Source of the DNA: Nageia nagi | Lineage: Eukaryota > Pinophyta | Direction of reading: 5' to 3' | Assembly: GCA_050084985.1 (NCBI GenBank) | Contig: JBITNC010000002.1 | Coordinates: 25,358,001 to 25,422,000, forward strand | Length of the DNA stretch: 64,000 nucleotides | Part shown: positions 24,958-37,166 of the stretch, piece by piece | Layout: every line of letters begins with the position of its first letter | Position numbering within the stretch: the first letter of the stretch is position 1 | Notes under the pieces: generated by a model | Told to the model about the DNA's origin: nothing | The model's database searches: none | The model's input: the letters and a program-made list of their open reading frames with translations, nothing else | Program-made: the position numbers and the translations under genes

Positions 24958-25369
24958 TGGTTAATGATTTATTAGATTAGTTCGATAAATTTACCATTCA
25001 TAATATCCTAAGGACTAATTATAGGTATGCAAATGCCATGGAAAGTGTAGCTTCTCTTGCCCCAATTGAAATTGAGGATGTGAAGACTATCTTGAAAATT
25101 TATAAGCTTAGAACTCCCTCTTACATTGAAGATATACATGAAATACAAACTTATTTTATTATTGAAGAAAATGATTTTTTAGAATTGGTACATTTACAAT
25201 TACTTAAAGAATCAAACAATTCCTAATGATTATGAAAGAAATGAAAAGGTTAGATTAAAAAAGGACTTCTATTAAGTAAGTTGTCATTGGTGAGGTGTTT
25301 TATAGAAGGTATTTTGATGGTCCTTTACTAAGATGTTTAATGTAACATGAGATAGCTACAGCATTAGAA

Positions 25370-26438
25370 TAGGCTCATGATGGTTTATGTGGAGGTCATT
25401 TTCATTCAAAGGTATTGTACACTAAGCTTTTATGCATTGGTTATTATTGGCCCACAATGGAAAAAGATTGTAAAGCTCATGTGAAGACTTGTTTGCAATG
25501 TCAAAAGCATGCTAATATAGAAAAATAGCCTACTCAAGAATTAAATTTCATTATGTCACCATGGCCATTTGCTACTTCAGGTATAGATTTGATTGGGCTT
25601 ATTAATCCACACTCAAGGGAAGGTCACAAGTTTATCATTATAGCCACATAATTCACTACAAAATGGGTTGAAACTATCCCTATGAAATTAGTCACTCAAG
25701 ATAAGATTATTGCATTTTTAGTTGAAAACATCATTACAAGATTTAGTGTGCCATAATATTGATTATGGACAATGGGCTTAATTTCATAGGTAAAGATATT
25801 AAGGCATTCTGTAAAAAGTTTCACATTATGCAAATGTTTTCTTCAATTTACTATCCTCAAGATAATGGTCAAGTTGAGGCTTCTAACAAGACCATTAAAA
25901 GTATTTTATCAAAAACTTGGGACAAATATAAGAGAGATTGGCATGAGCAATTTCCATATGCATTATGGGCATACAAGATAAGTATTAGAATAGACACTGA
26001 GGCAACACCATTCTCATTGGTGTATGAAGATGAATGTGGTACCATTGGAGTTAGAAGTCCCCTCCTTAAGGATTTCATTGCAAGGGTATATATTGGATGA
26101 AGATGCAAGAAAAGCTAGGTTGCAACAATTAAAGTCATTAGATGAGAAGAGACTAGAAGTAATTGAAACATTAGAAGGTGTACCATACAAAATTGGAAAA
26201 AGCATTTGGAAAGAAAATCAAGATAAAAGAATTCAAAGTGGGAGATCTAGTGCTAAAGGAGAATATTAATAAGACAGCTGCAAATGTTGAAGTTAAAGGG
26301 AAATTTGAGTCAAATTGGTTGGGTCCATTTGTTGTAGTGGAAGCAACAAGATCAAGAGCCTATAAACTCTCCTCCATGGATGATAAAGAAGGAAAAAATA
26401 CCTTCAATGCCACCCATATCAAACATGTATTTGCATAA
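25370..26438 (+). pseudogene. Integrase of element G
   Basis: An N-terminal HHCC zinc-binding domain (GGHFHSKVLYTKLL, TCLQCQKHAN; about 25385-25515) is followed by the core with SGIDLIG-like, DNGLNF and DNGQVEASN motifs (25560-25920). After a frame change the C-terminal module (26178-26438) gives FKVGDLVLKEN and FESNWLGPFVVVEA, the usual gypsy integrase tail, ending in HIKHVFA. Stops occur near 25528 and 25756. Confidence 0.85.
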
Positions 26439-27477
26439 AATAATGGCTTTGTACCTTGAAAAACATCACCAATTTTGTGCAAGGTAATTGTATCATAGTA
26501 TTTAATTTTCAATTTTTCATTATCTTGTATTTTTTCCATGCAGCTAATAGCATTTATTATTATCTATGCACCATTAATGGCATGGAATTTAAAAAAAATA
26601 CAAAAATATGATGATAGTATAATGTCTGTAGACCATAGAAATAAGATGCAAGGTCACTGATGGCCAATGATATGGCTAGTGAGAGTTCACTCACTTAAAT
26701 GATAAACTGATGATGTAGTCGTGAGCAAGATGTGGATATTGGTTCATCCCCAATGGACAATGCAACTTATTTTGTATCCACATGAGTTTTTCTTTGAACC
26801 ATACAAAGCATAATGTCTTTGGATCACAAACATAAAATGTATGACCATCAATGGCTAATGAAATAACTAGTGAGAGTTCACTCACTTAAAAGATAAATTG
26901 ACGATGCAACTATAAGTAGATTGCTGATATTGACTCATCATCAATGGATGATGTAACTTACTATGTATATAAATCATTTTTATGCAAGGTATATCTACCA
27001 CCTTTCTATAAGAATTTATATTACAAAGAATGGAGTAAGGTATAAAGAAAAATACATCGTCAATGGCATGCTCACTATTCCTAGGCTGCTAATGGCATGC
27101 ATTCCATTTACATAGTAATAAAGATAAAGATATCTCTTTTGTATCAAGGCATAAACATGAGAGAATTGATTCTTGAGTATCATACATGATGGAATGTCCA
27201 TATCCATGGTTGAATAGTATAAGGGGAAAAATACCATCTTCTATTTCAAAGATTGGATGTGGAAACATAAGACTACTTGCTATCAAAGTTCCTTCCAAGA
27301 CAAAGACATTACAATGGTTGGAGAGATATAGTTCTTCAAATTTTGCCTTAGTTGCACCACTCAAGGATTTTTGTTAGGACATCCAAGCCAAAAGGTGGAA
27401 GTAAGAGACTCTCATCATCAGCATCTTCATCAAAGGAAAGTGCAACAAAGAGTTCAAAGTTATCAAAAATTTTATTT
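26439..27477 (+). other. 3' non-coding region of element G
   Basis: No coding potential is recognised. It contains an imprecise 191-bp tandem duplication (about 26620-26810 and 26811-27000, marked by AATGTCT and by AGTGAGAGTTCACTCACTTAAA in each copy). Short frames at 27186-27377 and 27352-27546 are unsupported. I could not find a convincing polypurine tract before the 3' LTR. Confidence 0.6.
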
Positions 27478-28094
27478 TGTACTTCTTCTTTAATAATTCA
27501 TTTTAGAGCTTCAAATGATATTTATTGTAAAAAGGGATTAAAATAATATGCAACACAATGTAATCAATGTAATGGACCATTTTACAATGTAAAAGGTGTC
27601 ACATATCAAGAAAGACACCTCAAGCTATGTAAATGTGCAATGATCTCAAGAATCAAAGAAGACAAGGACGTTACTATAAAGACACATCAAATACAATGCA
27701 ACATCATCAAGCAAGGGTATCCAAAATATCAAGAGAGACTTCAACACATGCAATATCGCTCTATCCTACCAACAACAATAATTTGTAACACCACTTTTGC
27801 ATAGATTTGTTAAACCTTTTGAATCGATCTCTCATATCTTTTATTCCTTTCATCGATCTATTTATTCCATGCAGCTAACGGTGTGGCATCTTTAGGCCAT
27901 TAGCGATGTGCATATTTATGACTACATTATGATGATTGATGAATGGTTTCCATTATTTCATGATTATATGATTACAATGAAGGTACATTATTTATCATTA
28001 TTTGTTTGATGCCATATTTTTGATATATGCTTCAATTAACTATTGTAGATAAATAGTGTGTTGATTTATCAATTATGCATTATTTGGGTCTACA
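27478..28094 (+). repeat. 3' LTR of element G (about 617 bp)
   Basis: It starts TGTACTTC, ends TTTGGGTCTACA, and aligns with 19642-20230. It carries about 40 extra bases near 27590-27630 (AAGAAAGACACCTCAAGC region). Confidence 0.75.
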
Positions 28095-28200
28095 ATGACC
28101 ATATTTATTAGTTGGGTTATTAATCATCACTAGGATTGATTTTATTATCACCTTTGTTGGGTTATTAACCATCACTATGTTTGTTGTTATGGTCACATAT
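28095..28200 (+). repeat. 49-bp minisatellite, right part
   Basis: About two more units of the 19430-19641 array (TTAGTTGGGTTATTAATCATCAC, TTGGGTTATTAACCATCAC). They start with ATGAC, as expected for a target-site copy after insertion of G. Confidence 0.8.
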
Positions 28201-28309
28201 CTTGGAGTTTCTTTCATTAATGTGTCTTATATCAATTCTATATCTATAGATAATGAAAGCTCCTAAGGTATTATATTGATTTCATCTTTGATTTTCATGC
28301 TTAATTTCT

Positions 28310-28860
28310 TTCTCTTGCTCTTAAGTATTCCAATTTGCCCTCATTTGTTCTCTTAGGGTTCTCAGAATCTAATTATGGGGGAGATAGAGATGATAAAAAG
28401 TCAACTAAGAGATGATAAAAAGTCAACCTTTGCATATGTTTTTAGCATTGGTTCAGGTGCTATCTCTTGGGCTTCTAAGAAGTAGCCTACTATTTTTCTT
28501 TCCACCATAGAAGTCAAATATCGAGCCATGTCTAGTGCAACTTAGGAAGCTATTTGGCTTTAAGCATCTTCTATGAGAAATTGGGTATGAGCAACCTGGC
28601 TCATATATAATTTCTTTAGACAACCAATCAGCTATTTCCTTGGCTAAGAATCATGTGTTCCATCATAGAACAAAACATGTGGAAATCTAGGCCCATTTCA
28701 TCAAGGTAAAGGTTATTGATGGCATCATATACCTAGAGTATTGTCCATCAAATTTGAACTCCATTGATTTGTTCACCAAGCCCCTTCCTGAAGCTCAGTT
28801 CTATAAGATAAGGTATGTTATTAGGTTGGTGAAGTTGCCCTCAAGGGGGAGTGAAGTTTG
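28310..28860 (+). pseudogene. Copia RNase H end (element F)
   Basis: The frame shows FSIGSGAISWASKK, then a stop where Q is expected, then the S-T-I-E-V segment, DNQSAISLAKNHVFHHRTKH and the terminal region ending in GSEV with TGA at 28859-28861. Several CAA/CAG-to-stop and TGG-type changes break it. A 21-23 base duplication (GATGATAAAAAGTCAAC twice, 28388-28428) lies near the start. Confidence 0.82.
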
Positions 28861-29596
28861 AATTCTTGTGTTGAGTTCATGTTTGTGATGAAAACTTCAC
28901 CCCTAGGAGGATTTTTATATTGTATAGTGTTGATTTTGTTGTACACCTTCATGGTAAGTTAACTCTATGTGAGGAACTCCTTGTATAATTTTTTGAGCAA
29001 AAGATTGGTCAATCTAGCACTGTTTAGTTATCCATATGTGAGAAACTCATATGTGTTTCTTGGAAATGTTCATGTATCCATGTGTGAGGAACTCATATCT
29101 ACATTTTGTTTTGCTCTATTTGGTAATGATAATCAACAAATGTTTTGTATACTGTAGGTGATTGTGAGTATTGGCTTGGCATCCCTGTGATAACTTATAG
29201 TGCACCCTTGATCCATTTATGATGGCATTTGTTTTATTCATCTATCCTTGTTGATATGAATATGTTGCATCTAACTGATCTTGTTATTTCAATTGCTTAT
29301 GATTTGCAGGTTCTTTTGAGATTGTAAGCTACTTTGGGTGTGCAGGCTCATCGAGACTCATCATAACTTCCAATTGGATGACTACTTTATGTACATTGAA
29401 ACTGGTTATGGTTAATGATTGTATTGTAAATTATTTGTTAAAATGTTAAAGTAGTGAGTCTCAAACTAAGATCTTACTTACTTCACAAAGATGTAAAAAT
29501 TTCTCATCTCTACTTGTATCTTTTTGGAGGAGAACTCTCTTACTCTCTCTTGCTTCTCTCTTCTTCACTCTATCCCAATATTGCATTAAAGGGGAG
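28861..29596 (+). other. 3' non-coding region and polypurine tract of element F
   Basis: It has diverged copies of a repeat containing GTGAGGAACTC and CATATGTGAGAAACTCATATG (28955-29110). The same kind of repeat occurs in the 3' region of D and E. The region ends with the purine run AAAGGGGAG next to the LTR. Confidence 0.75.
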
Positions 29597-30096
29597 TGTT
29601 GGAATGTATAATGCATTATTGTAAAGGTTTTGTAATAATCATCTTTGTAAGTTCACTAATACTTAATGATATCACTAGATACCTTAAGTATTAAATGAAT
29701 ATGATAATATAACTTATCCTACACTCCATCTAATGAGCATGCCCCTTGGGTAAAAGGGAGTTGCATGTCATGCATTTGTACAATGGTTAAAAGGGTGATC
29801 CAAAGGGGGATTTTGGGCTATAAATAGAAGGCTCCTTCTTTGTGATCACTTACCAATTTGTGAAGCAAAGTTATGCTCTAGGATAGTGTTTAGAGGATGA
29901 AGTTAGGAAAATTGTAAGAGAGTTGTCTTTCTGAATGAAGTAAGATCTAATTAGTGGATGTATTCCTAGTTGGAGGAACTACTTTATATCTTGATTTACT
30001 TTGTGAGATTGTCTATGCTTGAGTTATGATGTTAGTATGAGCTTCCATGAGATCTTGGTAGTTTAGGATTGTATTAGTTATATTTCAATCCCTTCA
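29597..30096 (+). repeat. 3' LTR of element F (500 bp)
   Basis: It begins TGTTGGAATGTATAATG and ends CAATCCCTTCA. The TATA box TATAAATAG is at 29819-29827. It aligns with the LTRs of A and E. No primer-binding site follows, consistent with a 3' LTR. Confidence 0.92.
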
Positions 30097-30649
30097 GGGA
30101 CCACCAACATTGAAGCTAGAATGAAAAGGTACATTCATGTAATCTCTTAATCTTATAAATAGAGAATTATATATGAGAATACTATCAAGATTTTATTTCA
30201 ATAGGAATGTGCATATCTCCCATAAACATTTTATTATTTCTAAACACCACCTATTGAGATTAGAATCTTTTATACTTAAGATATATTTCACTCCTTTGTG
30301 ATACATATTGAGGCTTGGTCCATTGGTTGATTGGATCTAGAATTGGTTTGCTTAGGCTTCACAAGATAGGTTGCATAACTCCCCAAAATCAACTCTATAA
30401 ACACAAACACTTCAAATCTTTAAACACACATTCTCAATCATCCTTGCATATCCAATTAAGTCCAAGCAGTTACTCAAAGATCGCCCAAGTAAATACATAA
30501 GTATTTATCATTCCTCTTTCATAGGTTTGTCAAGTTATTCAATTATATTATTATATACAAATCTTATTCATTAGTTTATATGTAATAGGCATATCTTATT
30601 TACTCAATATCACGGGAAATTAAGTTCCTTTGATCATTAATTAAAGTAG
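30097..30649. other. No recognisable feature
   Basis: AT-rich sequence; only short unsupported frames (for example 30315-30500). Confidence 0.5.
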
Positions 30650-31204
30650 ATATATTTGTATCATCCTTACCACAATTAGGGTTGCATTTTAACATCTACA
30701 CTAACCTTTTTGAATTAAGAAATTTTATACTAGGACTAAAACTAAATCTAAAACCCAATTGAATTCATCATTGATCTTAATTTGCCAAATTTTGAATCAA
30801 AACTCATATTGAACTCAAAAATTGATTCATATACTCAACTTGGTTTCCCCAAGTTAAGAATTATGCCCTTATTCCATTAGGAATTTCTAAGTATATCATG
30901 AGTAAGTGTGTATGAAAAAAAATAATAGAAAACATGATACATGCATACCTTGTTATCATTAATCTTGATGCTTTGAAACAAAAACTTGCACTTTTGGCAT
31001 TCATGCAATTTCTTGACAACTTTTGGATAACTTTGGGCAATTTTGCATATATCCCTAAAATAACTTAGAATTGCATTAAAATATGAGAAATAATTATCAT
31101 AACACATGCATGTACTTAATATCGTACTTACTTTCAAATTTGGCCTTTTGATTTTCTCTAGTAGAGTTTGGCTACCAACCTTTACAGATATGATCCCTTG
31201 CATT

Positions 31205-32205
31205 GATGGTTCTTTTTCTTTTTCGTCTCCACACCTTTGCTTGTACTAGTAGATATGATTGACTCCCCTATAGATCCTTGGTGTCATCCTTGGACTTGGT
31301 AGCTCAAGGTTATCGTTGGTGTTGGTTCTTTGAGATCTTTGAGGCATTGCAATGCTTTGGGTTTTCACCAGACTAACTACTTATACCCCAAGGGGAAACA
31401 CATAGAGACCTAAATGATACATTGGCTTCGATTAGAGACATGAATTATAGGGCATATATTCAACGCACTTGGGTTACCCCCAACCTCCCCTCACACCCAA
31501 TTTGTTGTACTACTCTCATCACTTCTTGATTCTTGACAGAGGGTTGATTCCACCTCTTGATACGTCTGTATACACCTCCCTCTTGGCATGTGGATGTTTA
31601 TAGGCCAATTTTACATGTGCTCCCACCAACTTTGGGTTGATTCAGGTGCAATATAACTATATTTTTTAGGATGCTCATAGCTCGATCTCGATATTCTTCC
31701 AGTTCTCGGACCATCGTTGTTTGGCCCTCTATCTTAGAGAGACTTTCCTTCTCAAGAAATGTTTATTATCCAACTCCCAACACCCAACATGTGATCGCTT
31801 AATTACCTCTTTCTTATGTAGGAGGAGGATTAAGGACTCTCCTTGGCCCACTCGATGTACCAGACAAAGGGTGCATGCTGACTTTATTTATATGAGGTCG
31901 TAGCGAATTATGACCTTCTTTAGCTACAGCAATACCAATGCAAACATAGATTAGCCCAATAGTGCACAGTTAGATAGATCATGAGAGACCTCCCCTCTGA
32001 CTATGTTTTCTTAATATGTTTCTTTGTTTGACTATTTATTTCCTTGTAGGGATTATCCCTTATATATTGTTCTTATATTTTTCATAGTTTGCTTTGAGTG
32101 AGGGCTATTGAGCCCCTCATGCTGCATTAAACTTGTACACCCTTCAGTCTCATTGAACACTTTTGGTCATCTATGGACATTAATATAATTTATTTATTTC
32201 TTTCT
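31205..32205. other. Foreign block inside element J, origin unclear
   Basis: This block interrupts the similarity between J and H and is richer in G+C than its surroundings. It ends with CTCATGCTGCATTAAACTTG and TTTTGGTCATCTATGGACATT, which reads like the 3' end of a plant LINE. No reverse transcriptase was found. A 60-codon frame at 31721-31903 is not recognised. The ends are approximate. Confidence 0.4.
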
Positions 32206-32604
32206 TTCTCTTCATGATTATTACCCTCTTGATTCATGATTGTATAATTCTTACTAACATGTCCTTATCATAAAATTGCCAACTTACAAAGAGTATAACT
32301 TTTCCTATAGAAATCAAATTAATTTGATTCATTTTACATTAGAAAGAATAAATTAATTTATTTAATCTTAAATAACATAATCACTTTTTGAGCAAAAATA
32401 ACTAATTTGGGGGTTGAAATAGACCTAATTTACACTTTTTCGAAACCTAAAAACTTAAAATGAGCATAGGTTTTAAATTGTGAGAAGTTTTGAGGTCAAT
32501 TTGTTTTTTGAAATTTCATAAATTTTCAATATATATCCAAATATGTAATCATATTTGATCATTCATTATAAAATTAACACTCTTGGTAATGTTGACATTG
32601 AGCT

Positions 32605-34577
32605 TGTTGAGTATGGTGCAGCAGTGTTGTCATTGTTGTCAACACGATGAGATCAGTGTGCATAAGGTTCATATGGTTGCATGTGTCAAAGAAATAACAT
32701 CGAAAAGATCTACAAATTTGTCAGATGCAAAAACAATAAAGGGACCAAAAGTTGTCATGAGGTACCAAAAGTTGTCATGAGGTAACGAAAGTTGTCAAGA
32801 GGGCCAAATTACAAATGGAAGGTGACGGACAGTGAGAGATGGTTTGGATCAGTTTTTGGGTTGATAAAAAACTTGTGTGAAGCGTTGGAATGGTCAAATT
32901 TCATGTTGGTTTAGTTTTGGGCACTCTTGTGGATTATGGTGCATTCAGAAATTTGTGTAAAATTGGCTTCGTACAATTTGAATTGCAAGCAAACAGTGAT
33001 GAATCAGAGGTTGAAATTTAAATCATATATAGTAATATATACCAAAACGGTGTGGTCCAAATTTCATAGCAATATGATAATCGAAGAAGAAATGGTAGGA
33101 GCTGCAAAATGCCACTCCGTAACTTTTTGACTGTTTGAGCATAAATTTTGGAAATAGTAGGTTGGTTGTTTTGGGCTCTAAAAGTCTTCAAATTTAGAAT
33201 TTAAAAGTTTGTACACGTATAACTTGATGAGATGAACAACTTTGTCTTTTGAACCATCTTGATTTGAGGCCTCGAACTATGAGAACCTATAACTTGCACA
33301 AATCCAAGCATAACAAAATACCTGTGAAATCTATGTCGGAGGCCACTTTGCGAAAAGTGCTGTGTGCAAACTATGAGTATTTAAAGCTTCAAATTTGACT
33401 AGAATGTATTTGGTTATATGAAGAACACATGGTCCAAATTTCATGTTAAAACGTGCACTCAGTAAGAAGTTATAGCTCATCGAAAAAGCTGTTAGAGCTT
33501 TTTTTCTTAATTTTCCAGTTTTGGCCGACAATGGTTTTAAGTGACAAGCAAAAAGGAATAGTGTGTATTGTTTGAAAAATTGCTCTTTCCTTTTATATTA
33601 TATCTCAGTTATTACACTTCTATTTAAGGCTCAAGAGTTCTTTTATCATGTGACACTTTTAAAAAAAAAAAAGCCAAGAGAAGAGAAGATAAAAAGACAG
33701 ATTCGAGCTTTGAAAGATTTTTTGGCATCTATGTGAAATTCGTCATACCATTTTGTGCCATATGGACATGGAACACGCATTCTAAGTGCATTCGAGGTAT
33801 TATCTTCAACCAGTTCGAATAAATTCAAATTTTTCTAGGTTTGTGTTTTGGCAGTGTAGTTTGTTATTGAGAGGTGTGTGAAGCATGTATGAGTAACAGA
33901 TATCTCAAAAATGAATGTTTTCTTAATAAGTCTATAAGTGTTAAAAGTTCTAGATGTTTATGAGAAATTATATCAGTTTTGATTCAGAATATGAGGAGTT
34001 TTCTTGGTGAAAAATAACGATAGCCTTTTCAGTGATATGAGCAACAGTTTCTTGATCCGATTTTGAGCGTTTTTCAGTAGACAGAAATCTAAAGCAAATG
34101 TGTATGAATTAAAAGGGGTTTCAGATGAGCATAAAGAAAATAGAATATGATTCAGATTGTATTTTGTGAGAAAAGTTTTGAGCTAGACCATTCCGGGTCT
34201 TGGGTAACTGGTTATCAATCTTTCATTCCATCTTATTAAATCTGTCAAGTGGGTGCTTGGCAAGTGGAGTTGGTGCTCCTTGCAATGGGTGCTGCAAAGC
34301 TTAGGGGTTGGTGCTCCTTTCAGTTGATGCTGATAAATTATGTGTAAAGTTGGTGCTTTACAATGGCTGAATTTGGATTGAAGTCCAAGCAATCTTTTTC
34401 GGGATGTAGCCACATTGGTGAACCTCGTTATATCTTGTGTTGTGTGTTTGCTATCTTGGTGTGCTTGCTCTATTTGGTTTTATTTCTCTACTGCACTATT
34501 TAAAGTTTCCATATTTAAAGTTTTAAAATTGAAACACTAATTCACCCCCCCCCCTCAATGTCACGCATAGTTCAACA
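32605..34577 (+). repeat. Solo LTR, 1,973 bp, with perfect 5-bp target duplication
   Basis: It starts TGTTGAG and ends TTCAACA (inverted TGTTGA/TCAACA termini), and is flanked by GAGCT on both sides (32600-32604 and 34578-34582). If it is removed, the flanks join into sequence that matches H at 17090-17180. No internal region is attached, so it is a solo LTR. The C-rich end (AATTCACCCCCC near 34540) and the GTAGCCACATTGGTGAACC segment suggest a Sirevirus/Angela-like copia source. The orientation is inferred from that end. Confidence 0.87.
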
Positions 34578-35259
34578 GAGCTACCTCTATGAAAACATGT
34601 TAAATTTTATCTTGCAATATTGTCATATTGATGTGATCTTACTGAATTGAACCTTGCCAACTTTTGAACTAATACTCTGACTTTTTAGGACTAATACAAC
34701 TTTTTGTAGACCCTTGACATCTTTTGACAACCTTGGATAATTTGGACAAACTTGGACAATCCTGAGAGCTTGACCATTAATACAAATAGGTGATGGTTAA
34801 TTATAGCCCCCAACCAATAAAGGGGAATGCAAAATGCCATCTATGCTACATGAGGATGCAAATACATGCTTATCCTACATGAGATGCAATAAAAAGGAAA
34901 TCATCAATGTGACATTAGGTAATTAATTTTGCATTTCTTGTAGAATATCACATATTGCCTTACCAACCTCTATTGTTATACTTTTTCCATATTTCTAACA
35001 TATATTTATGCCAAAGGATGATAAACATTGCTCATTTTGTAATTTCATCATTAATTGAAGGAATTCTTGCCTTTTTTTAGCTTTGTATATTTGGACCAGT
35101 ATATCTATCAATACATCATCATCCTGAACAAACTCATTAGTAGCATTAGTATCATCATTAGTATATTCAATATCCTTATGATTTATATCATGAGTATCAT
35201 AAATTTTATCTTCAAGTCCTACTTCCTCAAATTGAACATCTTCATTACATTTTCTTTCT

Positions 35260-36075
35260 TATTGTAGGTCTTCTTCCTCATACCTTATTTTTCCATTTTC
35301 TAAGAGCTTATATAATTTTTTCTTCATGTTAATGCATCCATCAGTTAAATGACCTTTAACTTGATGATATAAGAAATAATTGCTCTCTTTGTGCCAATGA
35401 GGTTTCTTTTTATTCTTAGCATATTCTTTTTCTTTTTGTTAATTTAATCAATCCTTTTACTAAGCAATATTTGAACATATTTATAGGATTTGTAGGAAGT
35501 TTATAAAAAGTTTCTTTTATTTCTTTCTCCCTTATGGAAGTATCAATAGAAATATCCTCATTAGTATTGACATTTCCATCATGCTTTTCATCTTCATCCA
35601 TGTTATCATTATTGTCTATAATTTCAAAGGGATATTGATTTTGTAAAGCATATAGCATTCTAACTATCTTAGATGTCTTATTTCCATCCTCCCTATATTC
35701 TATAGATATGATAAATTCTTCAAAGTGCCTTTCTTGAAAGAGAAATGTTGTATCTTGCTTGTGAAAGAAATTAACTATATCAATATCCTTAAGGTTAATC
35801 TTTATGGCATATTGAATTATTTTGAAATCATTATTATCACTAGGATCAATATCATCATTAGAATCATCATCATCACTAGAATTATAATCAAGAAGAAACA
35901 TCATCATAACTAGACTCATTCTCATCATTAGTATCATAATCAACATCTTTAATATCACTATCATCATATTTACCATTTTGTTCAATAATATTTGCATTGA
36001 TAGTAATATCATTTCTATCATGAGAGGGCAAAAATACTTATGGTATACTTTTAAAGCCATCTTTAAGTAATTCAA
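35260..36075 (-). pseudogene. Gypsy-type gag remnant of element J
   Basis: The open frame 36075-35416 starts with a methionine-rich, low-complexity stretch. It continues with an acidic run (NSSDDDDSNDDIDPSDNND) and a segment ending YCLVKGLIKLTKRKR. Beyond the stop, 35410-35260 reads HWHKESNYFLYHQVKGHLTD and then GCINMKKKLYKLLENGKI. This resembles the C-terminal finger of gypsy gag: element G has YCIFHKRNDHGMNFCKAL followed by a similar basic helix. The gag core itself is not clearly visible, so the family call rests mainly on this finger and the shared layout with H. Confidence 0.55.
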
Positions 36076-36411
36076 ACATTAGAGCACTAGGAATGGACCT
36101 ACAAGCCATGATATATCAAAAAACTCCTTTCATATTTATATATAACTTGGGCTTAATTTTATGATGCTAGATCTTACCAAATTTGATAAAATGACCTTGA
36201 AATTTGAGGGTTTTATGCAAAATGTTTTTCCATACAATAAAAAGACATAAATTTCCAATAAATTTCAAGCAATAAAATTTAATAATTGGTAGAAATTTAT
36301 TAAAACCAAGAGAAACCAACACCTAGGGTTTCCAAAGAAAAAACTCCTAAGAAAAAGCAATGCCCTAAAAGGAAAATTCTAGGGTTTGTAAGATATGGCA
36401 GGTTCACCAAA

Positions 36412-37166
36412 TGTAGATGTTTAAAATTAACCCAAATAAATAATAAATAATGTTAATCAATAAAATAGCATCTATTGTAATAAAGAACAATACTACGGAG
36501 CCTTATAGCTTTTGTAAACTTGCAATGAAGAACAATAACCTAAGATAAGGAAATAGCAATGATGCCCTAGATTACTAGATTGGACATTTATGAACCTATG
36601 AGAGATGAGATCGAAGAAATGTGCACATCACCTACCCAGATGATTAAATCATATTCACAGACTTGTACTTATTGAAGTAATATGATCAAGAACATGAGCC
36701 TTTAGTAAAATGATCAATCTACTTGAGGAGAGTTGACACTGGTGAGCATTGATGCTCCACTTCCTTTAGAGTTAGCCCTCACAATCTGAAATCCAATAGT
36801 AGCAATGACAAGCCTAGTCTAGAATATAATTACAAATATGAATTGACACATAACTCTTGTAGATACCAAGTGTTAAGAGACACCTTAAGAGTTTAAGGAT
36901 TTATCAAGTATGAAGGTCAAGATATTATACTTTCTTATGGATCATGCCTCCTTTTATATGTGAAAGAACCACCAATGTCACATGTCGCTCAATGCCAACA
37001 CTAGAGTGAACTTGCACAAAGAAAGAGGAAACATTGTAAGAATAGAACTTATGTTGACTTGATTTGATAATAACAAGAGGTACATCATTAACATAATGTG
37101 TATTATCCTTATGGTAATATGACAACTATTTTGGTCTTAAAAGGGGTGTCAAATTATGTGTCAACA
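36412..37166 (-). repeat. 5' LTR of element J (about 755 bp)
   Basis: In sense orientation it begins TGTTGACACATAATTTGAC and ends AAACATCTACA. It is followed by TTTGGTGAACCTGCC, the probable primer-binding region, which matches the site next to the LTR of G. A TATA-like ATATAAAAGGAGG lies around plus-strand 36950-36962. No second copy was found in the window. Confidence 0.65.

Larger units (their letters stand above)
19642..28094 (+). mobile_element. Ty3/gypsy element G (Tat lineage), full length but decayed
   Basis: About 8.45 kb, in the order LTR, gag, protease, RT, RNase H, a second archaeal-type RNase H, integrase, LTR. A second RNase H between the gypsy RNase H and integrase marks the Tat/Ogre group. 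The LTRs end in GGGTCTACA on both sides. The flanks ATGAT (19637-19641) and ATGAC (28095-28099) look like a target duplication differing at one base, inside a 49-bp repeat array that resumes on the other side. Stops and frame changes occur throughout. LTR divergence, including an indel of about 40 bases, shows an old insertion. Confidence 0.85.
28310..30096 (+). mobile_element. Ty1/copia element F, 3' fragment
   Basis: Similarity to D starts abruptly at about 28310 inside RNase H (TCTTGCTCTTAAGTATTCC). It runs through the end of pol, a non-coding 3' region, a polypurine tract (AAAGGGGAG, 29588-29596) and a 3' LTR. Everything 5' of RNase H is missing. The base composition and LTR place it with A and E. 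Confidence 0.88.
30650..37166 (-). mobile_element. Element J: minus-strand relative of H with gag, 5' LTR and insertions
   Basis: Reading on the minus strand: LTR (37166-36412), gag (36075-35260), then non-coding DNA that matches H (34930-34578, 32604-32510, 31150-30700). It is interrupted by a solo LTR (32605-34577) and a foreign block (about 31205-32205). No protease, RT or integrase is visible, the same arrangement as H. The 3' LTR was not found and the lower boundary is approximate. Confidence 0.55.

Noticed and set aside
35725-35913. Ile-rich plus-strand frame
   Set aside because: Antisense of the acidic Asp/Asn stretch in the gag of J.
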